Source: Sphingobium lactosutens DS20 (lineage in GTDB: Bacteria > Pseudomonadota > Alphaproteobacteria > Sphingomonadales > Sphingomonadaceae). From it: a stretch of DNA of 64,000 bases. Positions 11,726-19,535 of the stretch are shown here, in pieces (position 1 is the stretch's first letter; every line of letters starts with the position of its first letter). The stretch spans positions 2,501 to 66,500 of the forward strand of contig NZ_ATDP01000090.1 of NCBI RefSeq assembly GCF_000445105.1, in the 5' to 3' direction. Below the pieces are notes generated by a model that saw nothing but the letters and a program-made list of their open reading frames with translations, searched no databases and was not told the origin of the DNA. The translations under genes were made by a program, and so were the position numbers.

Positions 11726-11893
11726 ATGGCCAAGCCGGCAACCGTCAAGATCCGTCTCGTCAGCTCGGCTGACACTGGCTTCTTCTATGTGACGAAGAAG
11801 AACCCGCGCACCAAGACCGAGAAGCTGAGCTTCCGCAAATATGACCCGGTCGCGCGCAAGCATGTCGAGTTCAAGGAAGCCAAGATCAAGTAA
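11726..11893 (+). CDS. rpmG: 50S ribosomal protein L33
   Basis: A 55-residue protein beginning [18 protein letters not shown] with [16 protein letters not shown] and ending in [10 protein letters not shown], the standard bL33 sequence. It lacks the zinc-binding cysteines, so it belongs to the cysteine-free type. It stands alone, with a leader hairpin before it and a terminator after it. Confidence 0.97.
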   Translation: MAKPATVKIRLVSSADTGFFYVTKKNPRTKTEKLSFRKYDPVARKHVEFKEAKIK

Positions 11894-11947
11894 ACGGCGG
11901 CGGACCGAAATGGTCCGCGTGCCTGACCCGAAGGGTTTTCCGACGCC

Positions 11948-11981
11948 AAAGGCCCGTCCCGACCAGGGAGCGGGCCTTTTG
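11948..11981 (+). terminator. intrinsic terminator after rpmG
   Basis: AAAGGCCCG, a 14-nt loop and CGGGCCTTTT form a stem with a T run 55 nt after the rpmG stop. A second hairpin without a T run (GCGGACC/GGTCCGC) lies at 11900-11918 between them. Confidence 0.8.
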
Positions 11982-12020
11982 CCGTTTTCATACGGGTTAA
12001 CCCTGCGAAATCCTAGAACA

Positions 12021-12057
12021 GGAAAGGGGCGCTCCCTTGCGGCAACGCCCCTTCCCA
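12021..12057 (-). terminator. likely terminator of the phoX gene
   Basis: On the minus strand GGGGCG, a 14-nt loop and CGCCCC are followed by TTTCC, 20 nt after the phoX stop. The T run is short. Confidence 0.55.
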
Positions 12058-12076
12058 TCATGCCATTCGTGCCGGC

Positions 12077-13939
12077 TTAATTGCCGATCGGCGTCGCGTC
12101 AGTGCGGCGCACGACGATGGTCGAGGAGCGCGGCTCCTTGCCATCGACCGGCCAGTTTCCGGTCGGATGCTGGATGTTGATGAAGAAGTTGGTGAGGTCG
12201 GGCGTATAGGCGATGCCGGTGATTTCGCAGCCCTCCGGCCCGACCAGGAAGCGCTTGGATTCCTTGGACGTCTGGTCGATGTAGAACATCGCGTTGTGAC
12301 CAAAGACATCCTCGATGCTGGTGTCGGGCTTGCCTGACGTGCCGGGGATCGAATGGTCGGTCTGGACCCACAGGCGGCCCTTGGGATCGATGCGGATGCC
12401 ATCGGGGCTGGAGAAGGTGTCGCCGTTGATGTCGCCTTCCAGCTTGTCGCCAAAGCCCGCCAGTTCCGGATCGCCCGCCAGCAGGAAGATTTCCCAGCTG
12501 AACGTGGTGGCGAGCGGCGAATTACCTTCTTCCTTGAACTTGATGATGTGGCCGTGGCGGTTCTTTGTGCGCGGATTGGCCGCATCGGCGGTCGCACGGC
12601 TGCTGTTGTTGGTCAGCGTCACGAAGACGGCGCTGTTGTCGGGCGCGACCGTGATCCATTCCGGGCGGTCCATGACGGTGCCGCCGGCAACGCGCGCGGC
12701 CGAAATGGTGTTGATCAGCACCTGCGCCTGGTTGGTGAAATCCACCATCGTGGGTTCAGGCGGCGTGGTGAACTGGCTGACATTGCCCGGATCGGACGCG
12801 CCGGCGGTCAGGCCGTTCTGGCCCTGGACCAGCGCGCGCCATTCGCCGGTGCCATCGCCATTGAAGCGCGCGACATAGAGCGTGCCATGGTCGAGCATGT
12901 CGGTGTTCGCCGCGCGGTTGCTGCTGCTATAGGCGCGGTCGCACACGAATTTATAGATGCAGCCCGGCGTCCCGTCATGCCCCATGTAGAAGGCGACGCG
13001 GCTGTTGCTGTCGGCCATATAGGCGACATTTTCATGGTCGAAACGGCCGAGCGCGGTGCGCTTGGTGGGAGCGGCCAGTTCCTGATAGGGGTCGATTTCG
13101 ACCACCCAGCCGTAATTTTCCTCCGGCTGTGTAGGATCAAGATAATTGTCCGTCGTTTCCTCGCAGGTGAGGTAGGTGCCCCAGGGGGTGCGGCCCGATG
13201 AGCAATTGTTGAGCATGCCCTTGATGGTGCCAGAAAGCAGGCCGGACGCGGGGCCGCTGGCCTTGTAGCTGCTGTTGCCGGTGTAGCGTTTGTTATATTT
13301 GGAATCGGCCTTCACCGACCAGCTGCCGTCGGACGCCTTGGCGACTTCGACCACGCCGATGCCGACGGCCGACAGGGCCAGCGCCTTCTGCGCGGCGGTC
13401 GCCGTATCGGCGTCATAATCGCCATCCATCAGGATGTTGAAATCGGGATATTCGAAATTGATCGCGAGCAGGCCGCCGCTGTTGGCATCGGTGCCTGACA
13501 GTTCGAAATATGCCATGCCGTCATGATTGCCGCCCGCCCATTTTTCGGCCTGATCGGGGGTGGGGTAGGCGTCGGCATAGGCGGTGCCGGCCTCGATCGA
13601 ATCGCCGGCCTTCAGCAGCACCTGCACGGTGTAGCCGGTCGGCACGGTGACGGTGTCGTTCATATTGGCGGCGACCGACGCGAACGTGATGCCGTAGCTG
13701 GGGGTGGGCGTCGGGGTCGGCGTCGGCGTGGGGGTCGGGCTGCTGCTGTCGTCATCATCGTCGCAGGCGGCGAGCGCACCGAGCATCGGCAGGATCGACA
13801 GGCCCAACAGGCCGTTTTTCAGGACAGTGCGGCGCGCCGGATTGGCGGCGACGATGGCTTCCAGGCTATTGTCGCCCATATCGATGGTCGGCTGCGCGGC
13901 GCGGGTGCGCGCCCGCGCTTCGTCGGTCAGATGAGACAT
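12077..13939 (-). CDS. phoX: PhoX family alkaline phosphatase, Tat-targeted
   Basis: The 620-residue protein has a Tat signal near residues 35-60 (ARRTVLKNG then a hydrophobic core) followed by a lipobox-like LAAC, so it may be exported folded and then lipid-anchored. A run of Asp and a Pro-Thr repeat (PTPTPTPTPTPTP) form a tether before the enzyme domain. The domain shows TPWGTYLTCEE, the cysteine-containing motif that in PhoX ligates iron, and GCEITG later. PhoX enzymes release phosphate from esters using calcium and iron. Start ATG 13939 follows AGGGGTA; the frame continues upstream but shows no domain. Confidence 0.88.
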   Translation of the reverse strand: MSHLTDEARARTRAAQPTIDMGDNSLEAIVAANPARRTVLKNGLLGLSILPMLGALAACDDDDDSSSPTPTPTPTPTPTPSYGITFASVAANMNDTVTVPTGYTVQVLLKAGDSIEAGTAYADAYPTPDQAEKWAGGNHDGMAYFELSGTDANSGGLLAINFEYPDFNILMDGDYDADTATAAQKALALSAVGIGVVEVAKASDGSWSVKADSKYNKRYTGNSSYKASGPASGLLSGTIKGMLNNCSSGRTPWGTYLTCEETTDNYLDPTQPEENYGWVVEIDPYQELAAPTKRTALGRFDHENVAYMADSNSRVAFYMGHDGTPGCIYKFVCDRAYSSSNRAANTDMLDHGTLYVARFNGDGTGEWRALVQGQNGLTAGASDPGNVSQFTTPPEPTMVDFTNQAQVLINTISAARVAGGTVMDRPEWITVAPDNSAVFVTLTNNSSRATADAANPRTKNRHGHIIKFKEEGNSPLATTFSWEIFLLAGDPELAGFGDKLEGDINGDTFSSPDGIRIDPKGRLWVQTDHSIPGTSGKPDTSIEDVFGHNAMFYIDQTSKESKRFLVGPEGCEITGIAYTPDLTNFFINIQHPTGNWPVDGKEPRSSTIVVRRTDATPIGN

Positions 13940-14083
13940 GAATCTACCCCTGTGGTGCAGGCTGTCGGCGAAAGGCCGCGCCATGGCGCTACGGGTTGGC
14001 AGAGCGGAATGACGGCAGGGCTTCTGAACGAAGTCGTTGAAATGAAAGCTGCGTGACGGCCCGGTGACAGGCCGCAGGCGGAC

Positions 14084-14446
14084 CTAGAGCAGCGCGTTCA
14101 CCTGCTCGACGAAGCGCAGCACCGATATCGGCTTGGACACATAGGCGTTCGCGCCCGCGCCGCGAATACGCTCCTCATCGCCATGTCCCGCATAGGCGGT
14201 GACGGCCATGATCGGCACATGCGACAGGCGCGCGTCGGCCTTCAGCGAGAGGATGAGGTCATAGCCGCTGACATGGGGCAGGTGAATGTCGGTAATGACA
14301 AGGTCGGGCAGGAACGCGCCCGCTTCGCGCAACACGTCGCGCCCGTCGCGCAGCGGCAGCACCTCATGCCCATGCGCGCGCAGCAGATCGCAAAAAAGTT
14401 TGAGATTAAGTTCGTTGTCCTCGACAACGAGCACGCGCTTTGCCAC
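14084..14446 (-). CDS. divK: response regulator, DivK-like (receiver domain only)
   Basis: The 120-residue protein is a single receiver domain: acidic pocket VVED near residue 9, phosphorylated Asp at 53 in ITDIHLP, Thr/Ser switch near 83 and conserved Lys near 105 in SKPIS. No output domain is present. The block VLVVEDNELNLKLFCDLL matches DivK, the single-domain regulator that controls the CtrA pathway and cell-cycle progression in alphaproteobacteria. The family call is sure; the exact DivK name relies on sequence resemblance. The gene diverges from the DUF3572 operon. Confidence 0.8.
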   Translation of the reverse strand: MAKRVLVVEDNELNLKLFCDLLRAHGHEVLPLRDGRDVLREAGAFLPDLVITDIHLPHVSGYDLILSLKADARLSHVPIMAVTAYAGHGDEERIRGAGANAYVSKPISVLRFVEQVNALL

Positions 14447-14507
14447 CAGTCACTCGCAATCACCTGTGAAGCGCGCCCCGCCCGCTTCCCCGCCAGAAGG
14501 CCCTATC

Positions 14508-14795
14508 ATGCGACCCGACAGCCCGAATCGCAAGCCGGATGACGCGCAGGACCCGGCCATGCTGGCGCTTTTGGCGCTGGGCTGGATATTGGCGGATGGC
14601 GCGCGGGCGGACCGGTTGCTGGCGCTCACGGGCATGGATGCCGATACGCTGCGGGCGGGGATAGGCGACCAGCGCGTGCTGGCCGCCGTGCTGGGCTTCC
14701 TGGCCGATCATGAGCCTGATCTTGTGGGTTGCGCGCAGGCGATCGATGCCAGCCCGACCGCATTGATCGCGGCGCAGGAGAAATTGACCCGATGA
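14508..14795 (+). CDS. DUF3572 family protein
   Basis: The 95-residue protein has the DUF3572 pattern, with LLALGWILADGARADRLL and VLAAVLGFLADHEPDLV. The function is unknown. It starts after AGAAGG at ATG 14508 and its stop overlaps the ATG of the next gene as ATGA, so it is the first gene of a coupled set. In alphaproteobacteria this family is often next to divK, as here (divergent). Confidence 0.75.
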   Translation: MRPDSPNRKPDDAQDPAMLALLALGWILADGARADRLLALTGMDADTLRAGIGDQRVLAAVLGFLADHEPDLVGCAQAIDASPTALIAAQEKLTR

Positions 14796-15445
14796 CCCGT
14801 CCCCTCATCATCACCGACTGCGACGAAGTGCTGCTGCACATGGTCGCGCCCTTCCGCCATTGGCTGGACGAGACGCATGACGTGCATTTCGACATGCATG
14901 ATCGCAGCTTTACCGAGGCGCTGCGCCACAAGGATAGTGGCGAGCCGCTGGAGCGCGAGCTGGTCTGGCAGCTGCTGGTCGGCTTTTTCGACACCGAAAT
15001 GCACCGGCAGGCGCCGATAGCCGGGGCGGTCGAGGCGATGCTGCGCCTGTCGCGCGTCGCCGATATCGAAGTGCTGACCAATATCGGCGAGCGCCACCAT
15101 CAGCAGCGGATCGCGCAATTGGCGGCTTTGGGTCTGCATTTTCCCGTCCACTGGAATCAGGGGGGCAAGGGCCGGCCGCTCGCCGCCATTGTCGCTGACC
15201 GCCAGCCAAGCGCCGCGCTGTTTATCGACGATCTGGCCGAACATCATCATTCGGTCGCGACGCACGCGCCCGGCGTATGGCGGCTGCATATGGTGGGTGA
15301 GGCGGATATCGCCGCCGGCGTTCCCGCCGCGCCCTATGCCCATGCGCGGATCGACGACTGGGCGGCGGCCGAGGCCTGGATCATGCAGAGGCTGGCGCAG
15401 GGGCCGGCCCCCACCGATAGCGTTACAACAGGAGCCATGTCATGA
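14792..15445 (+). CDS. HAD family hydrolase
   Basis: The 217-residue protein has HAD motif I as ITDCDEVLL near residue 8 with the DxD pair, motif II-like VLTNIGE, and motif IV-like LFIDDLAEHH. Such enzymes dephosphorylate small molecules; the substrate is unknown. It starts at 14792 overlapping DUF3572, and its stop overlaps the RidA start. An upstream frame extension exists but is inside the previous gene. Confidence 0.8.
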   Translation: MTRPLIITDCDEVLLHMVAPFRHWLDETHDVHFDMHDRSFTEALRHKDSGEPLERELVWQLLVGFFDTEMHRQAPIAGAVEAMLRLSRVADIEVLTNIGERHHQQRIAQLAALGLHFPVHWNQGGKGRPLAAIVADRQPSAALFIDDLAEHHHSVATHAPGVWRLHMVGEADIAAGVPAAPYAHARIDDWAAAEAWIMQRLAQGPAPTDSVTTGAMS

Positions 15446-15903
15446 GCATCGACGCCCGCCTTGCCGAACTCGGCATCACCTTGCCCCAGGCCGCGGCGCC
15501 AGTCGCCGCCTATGTTCCGGCCGTTGAGGCCAATGGCCTGCTGCACATCAGCGGCCAGATCGCGCTGGCGCCCGATGGCCTGATGACCGGACGGCTGGGC
15601 GAGGACCGCGACCTGGACTATGGCGTCGCCGCCGCGCGGGTCTGCGGCCTCAACCTCATCGCGCAGATGAAGGCGGCGCTGGGTTCGCTCGACCGGGTGG
15701 AACGGATCGTCAAGCTGGGTGCCTTCATCAGCAGCGCACCCGATTTCACCGACCAGCCCAAGGTCGCCAATGGCGCATCGGAATTGATGGTCGACGTGTT
15801 CGGCGATGCGGGCAAACATGCGCGCAGCGCCGTGGGCGTGCCCGTCCTGCCACTGGGCGCAGTCGTGGAAATCGACGCGATCGTCCTTGTCCGGCCGGCT
15901 TGA
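15442..15903 (+). CDS. RidA family protein
   Basis: The 153-residue protein belongs to the RidA/YjgF/YER057c family: HISGQIALAPDG near residue 35 and ARSAVGVPVLPLGAVVEID at the end with the conserved arginine that anchors the substrate carboxylate. RidA enzymes hydrolyse reactive enamine/imine intermediates from PLP enzymes. AGGAG precedes the start and the ATGA overlap couples it to the HAD gene. Confidence 0.88.
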   Translation: MSIDARLAELGITLPQAAAPVAAYVPAVEANGLLHISGQIALAPDGLMTGRLGEDRDLDYGVAAARVCGLNLIAQMKAALGSLDRVERIVKLGAFISSAPDFTDQPKVANGASELMVDVFGDAGKHARSAVGVPVLPLGAVVEIDAIVLVRPA

Positions 15904-16609
15904 TACGAATTTCCTGACGGCCCGCCCCTTCGCCCATCGCGGGTGGCATGGGGACGGCGCGAGTGAGAATGGCATGGCGGCGTTCCGGGCCGCCATCGCC
16001 GCCGGCCATGGCATAGAATGCGATGTGCGGATGAGCCGGGACGGCGTCGCCTATGTCTTTCATGACAGCGACCTTCATCGGATGGCGGGACGGCAGGGGG
16101 CGATCGCGGATCAGGATGCCGCGCAGCTGGATAGGGCGCGCTTGCCCGATGGCGGCGCCGTTCCGCGCCTGTCGGACGTGCTGGCGCTGTGTCGCGGGAT
16201 GACGCCGCTGCTGGTCGAGATCAAAACCGACGGGCGGCCTGTCGCCGGGGTCGCGACGGCGGTTGCGCGGGATTTGGACGCATGGCCGGATGCACCGGTG
16301 GCGATCATGGCGTTCAACCCGCTGGTGCTGCGCTGGTTCGCGGGTCATCGACCGCGACAGGTCCGGGGGCTGGTGGTCAGTCAGCAGAATAAGGGGCCGA
16401 TGCGGGGATGGGTCGAGCGCACCCTTGCACTTTGGCTGGGCAGACCCGATTTTCTGGCCTGTGACATTCGCGATCTGCCTTCCCCCTTTGCCGAACGGGC
16501 GCGCCGCCGAGGCATGCCCGTGCTGAGCTGGACGGTGCGCAGCCCGGCCGATCAGGCGCGCGCGGCGCGTCACGCCGATCAGATCATCCATGAGCTTGGC
16601 CATGGATGA
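15887..16609 (+). CDS. glycerophosphodiester phosphodiesterase family protein
   Basis: This GDPD-type protein shows AHRGWHG, the metal/substrate block GIECDVRMSRDG and FHDSDL, and later LLVEIKT, the usual catalytic Glu/Asp/His set of the TIM barrel. It hydrolyses glycerophosphodiesters to glycerol-3-phosphate and an alcohol. The start is unsure: the frame is open from 15806 inside RidA, and TTG at 15887 is the closest plausible start before the first conserved block; no ATG is near. It overlaps RidA and, by about 20 nt, the next gene, so translation is coupled. Confidence 0.8.
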   Translation: MSGRLDTNFLTARPFAHRGWHGDGASENGMAAFRAAIAAGHGIECDVRMSRDGVAYVFHDSDLHRMAGRQGAIADQDAAQLDRARLPDGGAVPRLSDVLALCRGMTPLLVEIKTDGRPVAGVATAVARDLDAWPDAPVAIMAFNPLVLRWFAGHRPRQVRGLVVSQQNKGPMRGWVERTLALWLGRPDFLACDIRDLPSPFAERARRRGMPVLSWTVRSPADQARAARHADQIIHELGHG

Positions 16610-17735
16610 AGTCGTTGCGCGTGTCGCGAACGGTGTCGGCGAATTGCCGCAGGACCAATGGGACGCCTGCGCCGGGACGGATAATCCGTTTGTCAGCTGG
16701 CATTTCCTCCACGCGCTGGAACGGTCCGGCAGTGTCGGGGGAGCGAGTGGCTGGCAACCCTTGCCACTGGTGATCGACGATGCCGATGGACAAATTGTCG
16801 CTGCCGTACCGCTCTATGCCAAGAGCCACAGCCAGGGCGAATATGTGTTCGATCATGGCTGGGCCGACGCGTGGGAGCGGGCGGGCGGCCGCTATTACCC
16901 CAAGATCCAGATCGCCGCGCCCTTTTCGCCCGTGCCCGGCCCGCGCCTGCTGCTGCGCGAGGGAGCGATGGCGCCGGCCCTTATCGCCGGGATCGAGACG
17001 CTGGTCGAACGAAACGGCCTGTCGTCGGCGCACGCAACCTTCGTTGCGCCCGAGCAGGTGCCTCTGTTCGAGGCGGCGGGCTGGCTGATCCGGGAGGATA
17101 GCCAGTTTCACTGGACCAATCGCGGCTATCGCAGTTTCGACGATTTCCTAGCCGACCTGTCGAGCGAGAAGCGCAAGAATATCCGAAAGGAGCGTCGCCG
17201 CGCGGTGGAAGGGCTGGATATCATCCACCTGACCGGCGGCGACCTGAGCGAAGTGCATTGGGATATATTCTGGCAATTTTATCAGGATACCGGCGCGCGC
17301 AAATGGGGGCGCCCCTATCTGACCCGGGATTTCTTCTCGATCCTGGGCGAGACGATGGCCGACAAGGTGTTGCTGATGCTGGCGCTGCGCGCAGGAAAGC
17401 CGATTGCCGGCGCGCTCAACCTGATCGGCGGCGATGCGCTATATGGCCGCTATTGGGGCTGCGTCGAGGACGTGCCCAATCTGCATTTCGAACTCTGCTA
17501 TTATCAGGCGATCGACGTCGCCATTGCGCGCGGGTTGCGCAAGGTCGAGGCCGGGGCGCAGGGCGGGCACAAGCTCGCGCGCGGTTACGCGCCCGAGCCG
17601 ACATGGTCGGCCCATTATATTCCCAATGCCGGCTTCCGGCGCGCGGTGGCGGGATTTCTGGAGGCCGAGCGGGAAGAGGTGCGGCGCGACCGGCAATGGC
17701 TGGCGCAGCGGACTCCGTTTCGGAAAGAAGATTAG
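16590..17735 (+). CDS. GNAT family N-acetyltransferase (DUF482)
   Basis: The 381-residue protein has the DUF482/peptidoglycan-acyltransferase (FemABX-like) pattern: PFVSWHFLHALERSGS near residue 33, SSEKRKNIRKERR near 190, and GGHKLARGYAP near 330. Such proteins carry two GNAT folds; substrates are not known. It can start at ATG 16590 or 16602 and overlaps the end of the GDPD gene. It is the last gene of this operon and meets the Sel1-like gene tail to tail. Confidence 0.8.
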   Translation: MSLAMDEVVARVANGVGELPQDQWDACAGTDNPFVSWHFLHALERSGSVGGASGWQPLPLVIDDADGQIVAAVPLYAKSHSQGEYVFDHGWADAWERAGGRYYPKIQIAAPFSPVPGPRLLLREGAMAPALIAGIETLVERNGLSSAHATFVAPEQVPLFEAAGWLIREDSQFHWTNRGYRSFDDFLADLSSEKRKNIRKERRRAVEGLDIIHLTGGDLSEVHWDIFWQFYQDTGARKWGRPYLTRDFFSILGETMADKVLLMLALRAGKPIAGALNLIGGDALYGRYWGCVEDVPNLHFELCYYQAIDVAIARGLRKVEAGAQGGHKLARGYAPEPTWSAHYIPNAGFRRAVAGFLEAEREEVRRDRQWLAQRTPFRKED

Positions 17736-17739
17736 CGCA

Positions 17740-18036
17740 TCAAGCTGCGCGGGCTTGGTGCGATGCGATGAGGGCGCGGGCCTGACGCTGCGCTTCGGCG
17801 ATCTGGCGTGCAGTCATTTCTTCCGCGATTTCGGCGCGCATCGACTGACCTTCCTCGCTGCCGCGCAGAGCCGCTAGATTGAACCATTTATGCGCTTCGA
17901 CAAGGTCGATGGGCAGATCACCGGTGCCGCAGCTATAGGCGACGCCAAGATCAAGACAGTCTTCGGCCGATCCATAGGCCGCCCGCGACATGCGGGCTTC
18001 CATCAGAAATTGCGCGCTCTTGAAACTGTTACCCAT
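17740..18036 (-). CDS. Sel1-repeat-like small protein
   Basis: The 98-residue protein contains one Sel1-type helical repeat, LGVAYSCGTGDLPIDLVEAHKWFNLAA, near residues 30-56. Sel1 repeats mediate protein contacts. The start at 18036 is supported by AGGGGAT upstream. No signal peptide is visible. Tail to tail with the GNAT gene. Confidence 0.72.
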   Translation of the reverse strand: MGNSFKSAQFLMEARMSRAAYGSAEDCLDLGVAYSCGTGDLPIDLVEAHKWFNLAALRGSEEGQSMRAEIAEEMTARQIAEAQRQARALIASHQARAA

Positions 18037-18226
18037 GAAACCAATCCCCTGTCATCTCGCTAAAGCAAAGTTTCGACCCTTTGGTATGTGCGTTGGACGC
18101 ACCATGACGGGGCAGTCGATAAAAAATGGTTAACAGGATATTTGCTATATTAATCCCGCCGCCGGGGCGTGACCGCCTATGCCTTTTGGGGTGGCGCGGC
18201 CGGTGCTTAATCCCCATAGCCTGCGC

Positions 18227-19477
18227 ATGAGTTTGCACCCTCCATCATCGCCGCCCCGGGACATTCATTTTCGGGAATTTGTACTGCTGTGCGCGTGCCT
18301 GATGGCGATGAATGCCTTGTCGATCGACCCGATGTTGCCGGCGCTGCCCACGATCGGACGCGACCTCGCCATTCCGCAGCCCAATGACCGGCAATTGATC
18401 ATCAGTGTCTATTTCATGGGGCTGGGGATCGGATCGCTGCTGTTCGGTGTCCTGTCGGATCGATTTGGCCGCAAGGTCGTGCTGGGCAGCGCGATGGCGA
18501 TGTTCATTGCGTCATCCGTCCTATGCGCCAGTGCGCAAAGCTTCGCCATGATGCTGGTGGGCCGGGGTTGTGCGGGCTTCTTTGCCGGCGCCAGCCGGGT
18601 CATTACGGTCGGCATCATTCGCGACCGGTTCCGCGGCGACGCGATGGCGCGGGTCATGTCGTTGATCTTTGCCGTCTTCATGCTGATCCCCGTGATCGCG
18701 CCCAGCTTCGGCCAAGCGATATTATGGGTGGCGCCGTGGCGATGGATCTTCTGGGTGCTGGTGATATTGGCCAGCATGATCCTCATCTGGATGCTGGTGC
18801 GGATGCCTGAGACGCTGGCGGTGGAAAATCGGATGCGTATCACAGCGCGTGGCCTGCTTGCGACCATTGGCGTGGTCCTGCGCACGCGCAGTTCGATCGG
18901 CTATATGCTGGCGAGCGGAGTCGTGATGGGCGGCCTCATCGGCTTCATCCTGTCGATCCAGCAGATTTTCTTTGATGTGTTCGATGCGGCGAGGATCTTC
19001 CCGATCGGCTTTGCGACCATTGCCGGGTTCATGGGTATCGGCAGCCTGATCAACAGCCGCCTGGTGCAACGCTTTGGCGCGCGCCGCATGAGCCAGACCG
19101 CGCTGATCGCCTTCAGCCTGATCGCCGCGGTCCATATGGGCGTGATCCTGATGGGATGGGAAACGCTGGTGACATTCATGATGCTTCAGTCGCTCACCAT
19201 GCTGACGGTGGCCTTCACCGCCGCCAATTTCAGCGCGATTTCGATGGAGCCTTTTCACAAGGGGGCGGGTGTCGCCTCATCCTTTCAGGCATTTTTGACG
19301 ACCGCCGTTTCGGCAACACTGGGAAGCCTGGTGGGCCGGGCGTTCGATGGCACGACCTTGCCCTTCACGACGGGGCTTCTGGTGTTTGGAATCCTGTCTT
19401 TCCTGATCGTTGTGTGGGCGGAGCGGGGGAAGCTGTTTACCCGCCCCAATCTGGCGGCGCTGCGCGACCCCTGTTGA
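18227..19477 (+). CDS. Bcr/CflA-type multidrug efflux MFS transporter
   Basis: A protein of about 416 residues with roughly 12 hydrophobic segments. It carries the MFS loop 2-3 motif GVLSDRFGRKVVLG near residue 87 and the drug/H+ antiporter block GRGCAGFFAGASR near residue 120, so it belongs to the drug-exporting 12-TM family. ATG at 18227 places the first TM after a 15-residue lead, while an in-frame ATG at 18179 would add 16 residues. No strong ribosome site decides. The substrate is unknown. It ends at a shared two-way terminator. Confidence 0.85.
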   Translation: MSLHPPSSPPRDIHFREFVLLCACLMAMNALSIDPMLPALPTIGRDLAIPQPNDRQLIISVYFMGLGIGSLLFGVLSDRFGRKVVLGSAMAMFIASSVLCASAQSFAMMLVGRGCAGFFAGASRVITVGIIRDRFRGDAMARVMSLIFAVFMLIPVIAPSFGQAILWVAPWRWIFWVLVILASMILIWMLVRMPETLAVENRMRITARGLLATIGVVLRTRSSIGYMLASGVVMGGLIGFILSIQQIFFDVFDAARIFPIGFATIAGFMGIGSLINSRLVQRFGARRMSQTALIAFSLIAAVHMGVILMGWETLVTFMMLQSLTMLTVAFTAANFSAISMEPFHKGAGVASSFQAFLTTAVSATLGSLVGRAFDGTTLPFTTGLLVFGILSFLIVVWAERGKLFTRPNLAALRDPC

Positions 19478-19499
19478 ACCGGTAGGGCGTAAGTAAACG

Positions 19500-19528
19500 A
19501 AAACGGGGCGGTTTCCCGCCCCGTTTCA
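19500..19528. terminator. bidirectional terminator between the MFS and APC genes
   Basis: AAACGGGGCG and CGCCCCGTTT with a short loop make a symmetrical GC stem flanked by A and T runs, able to end both converging genes. Confidence 0.82.
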
Positions 19529-19535
19529 CTTTGGA

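Noticed and set aside
13690..13740. Tandem GTCGG-type repeat looking like a microsatellite
   Set aside because: It is the coding DNA of the Pro-Thr tether of PhoX.
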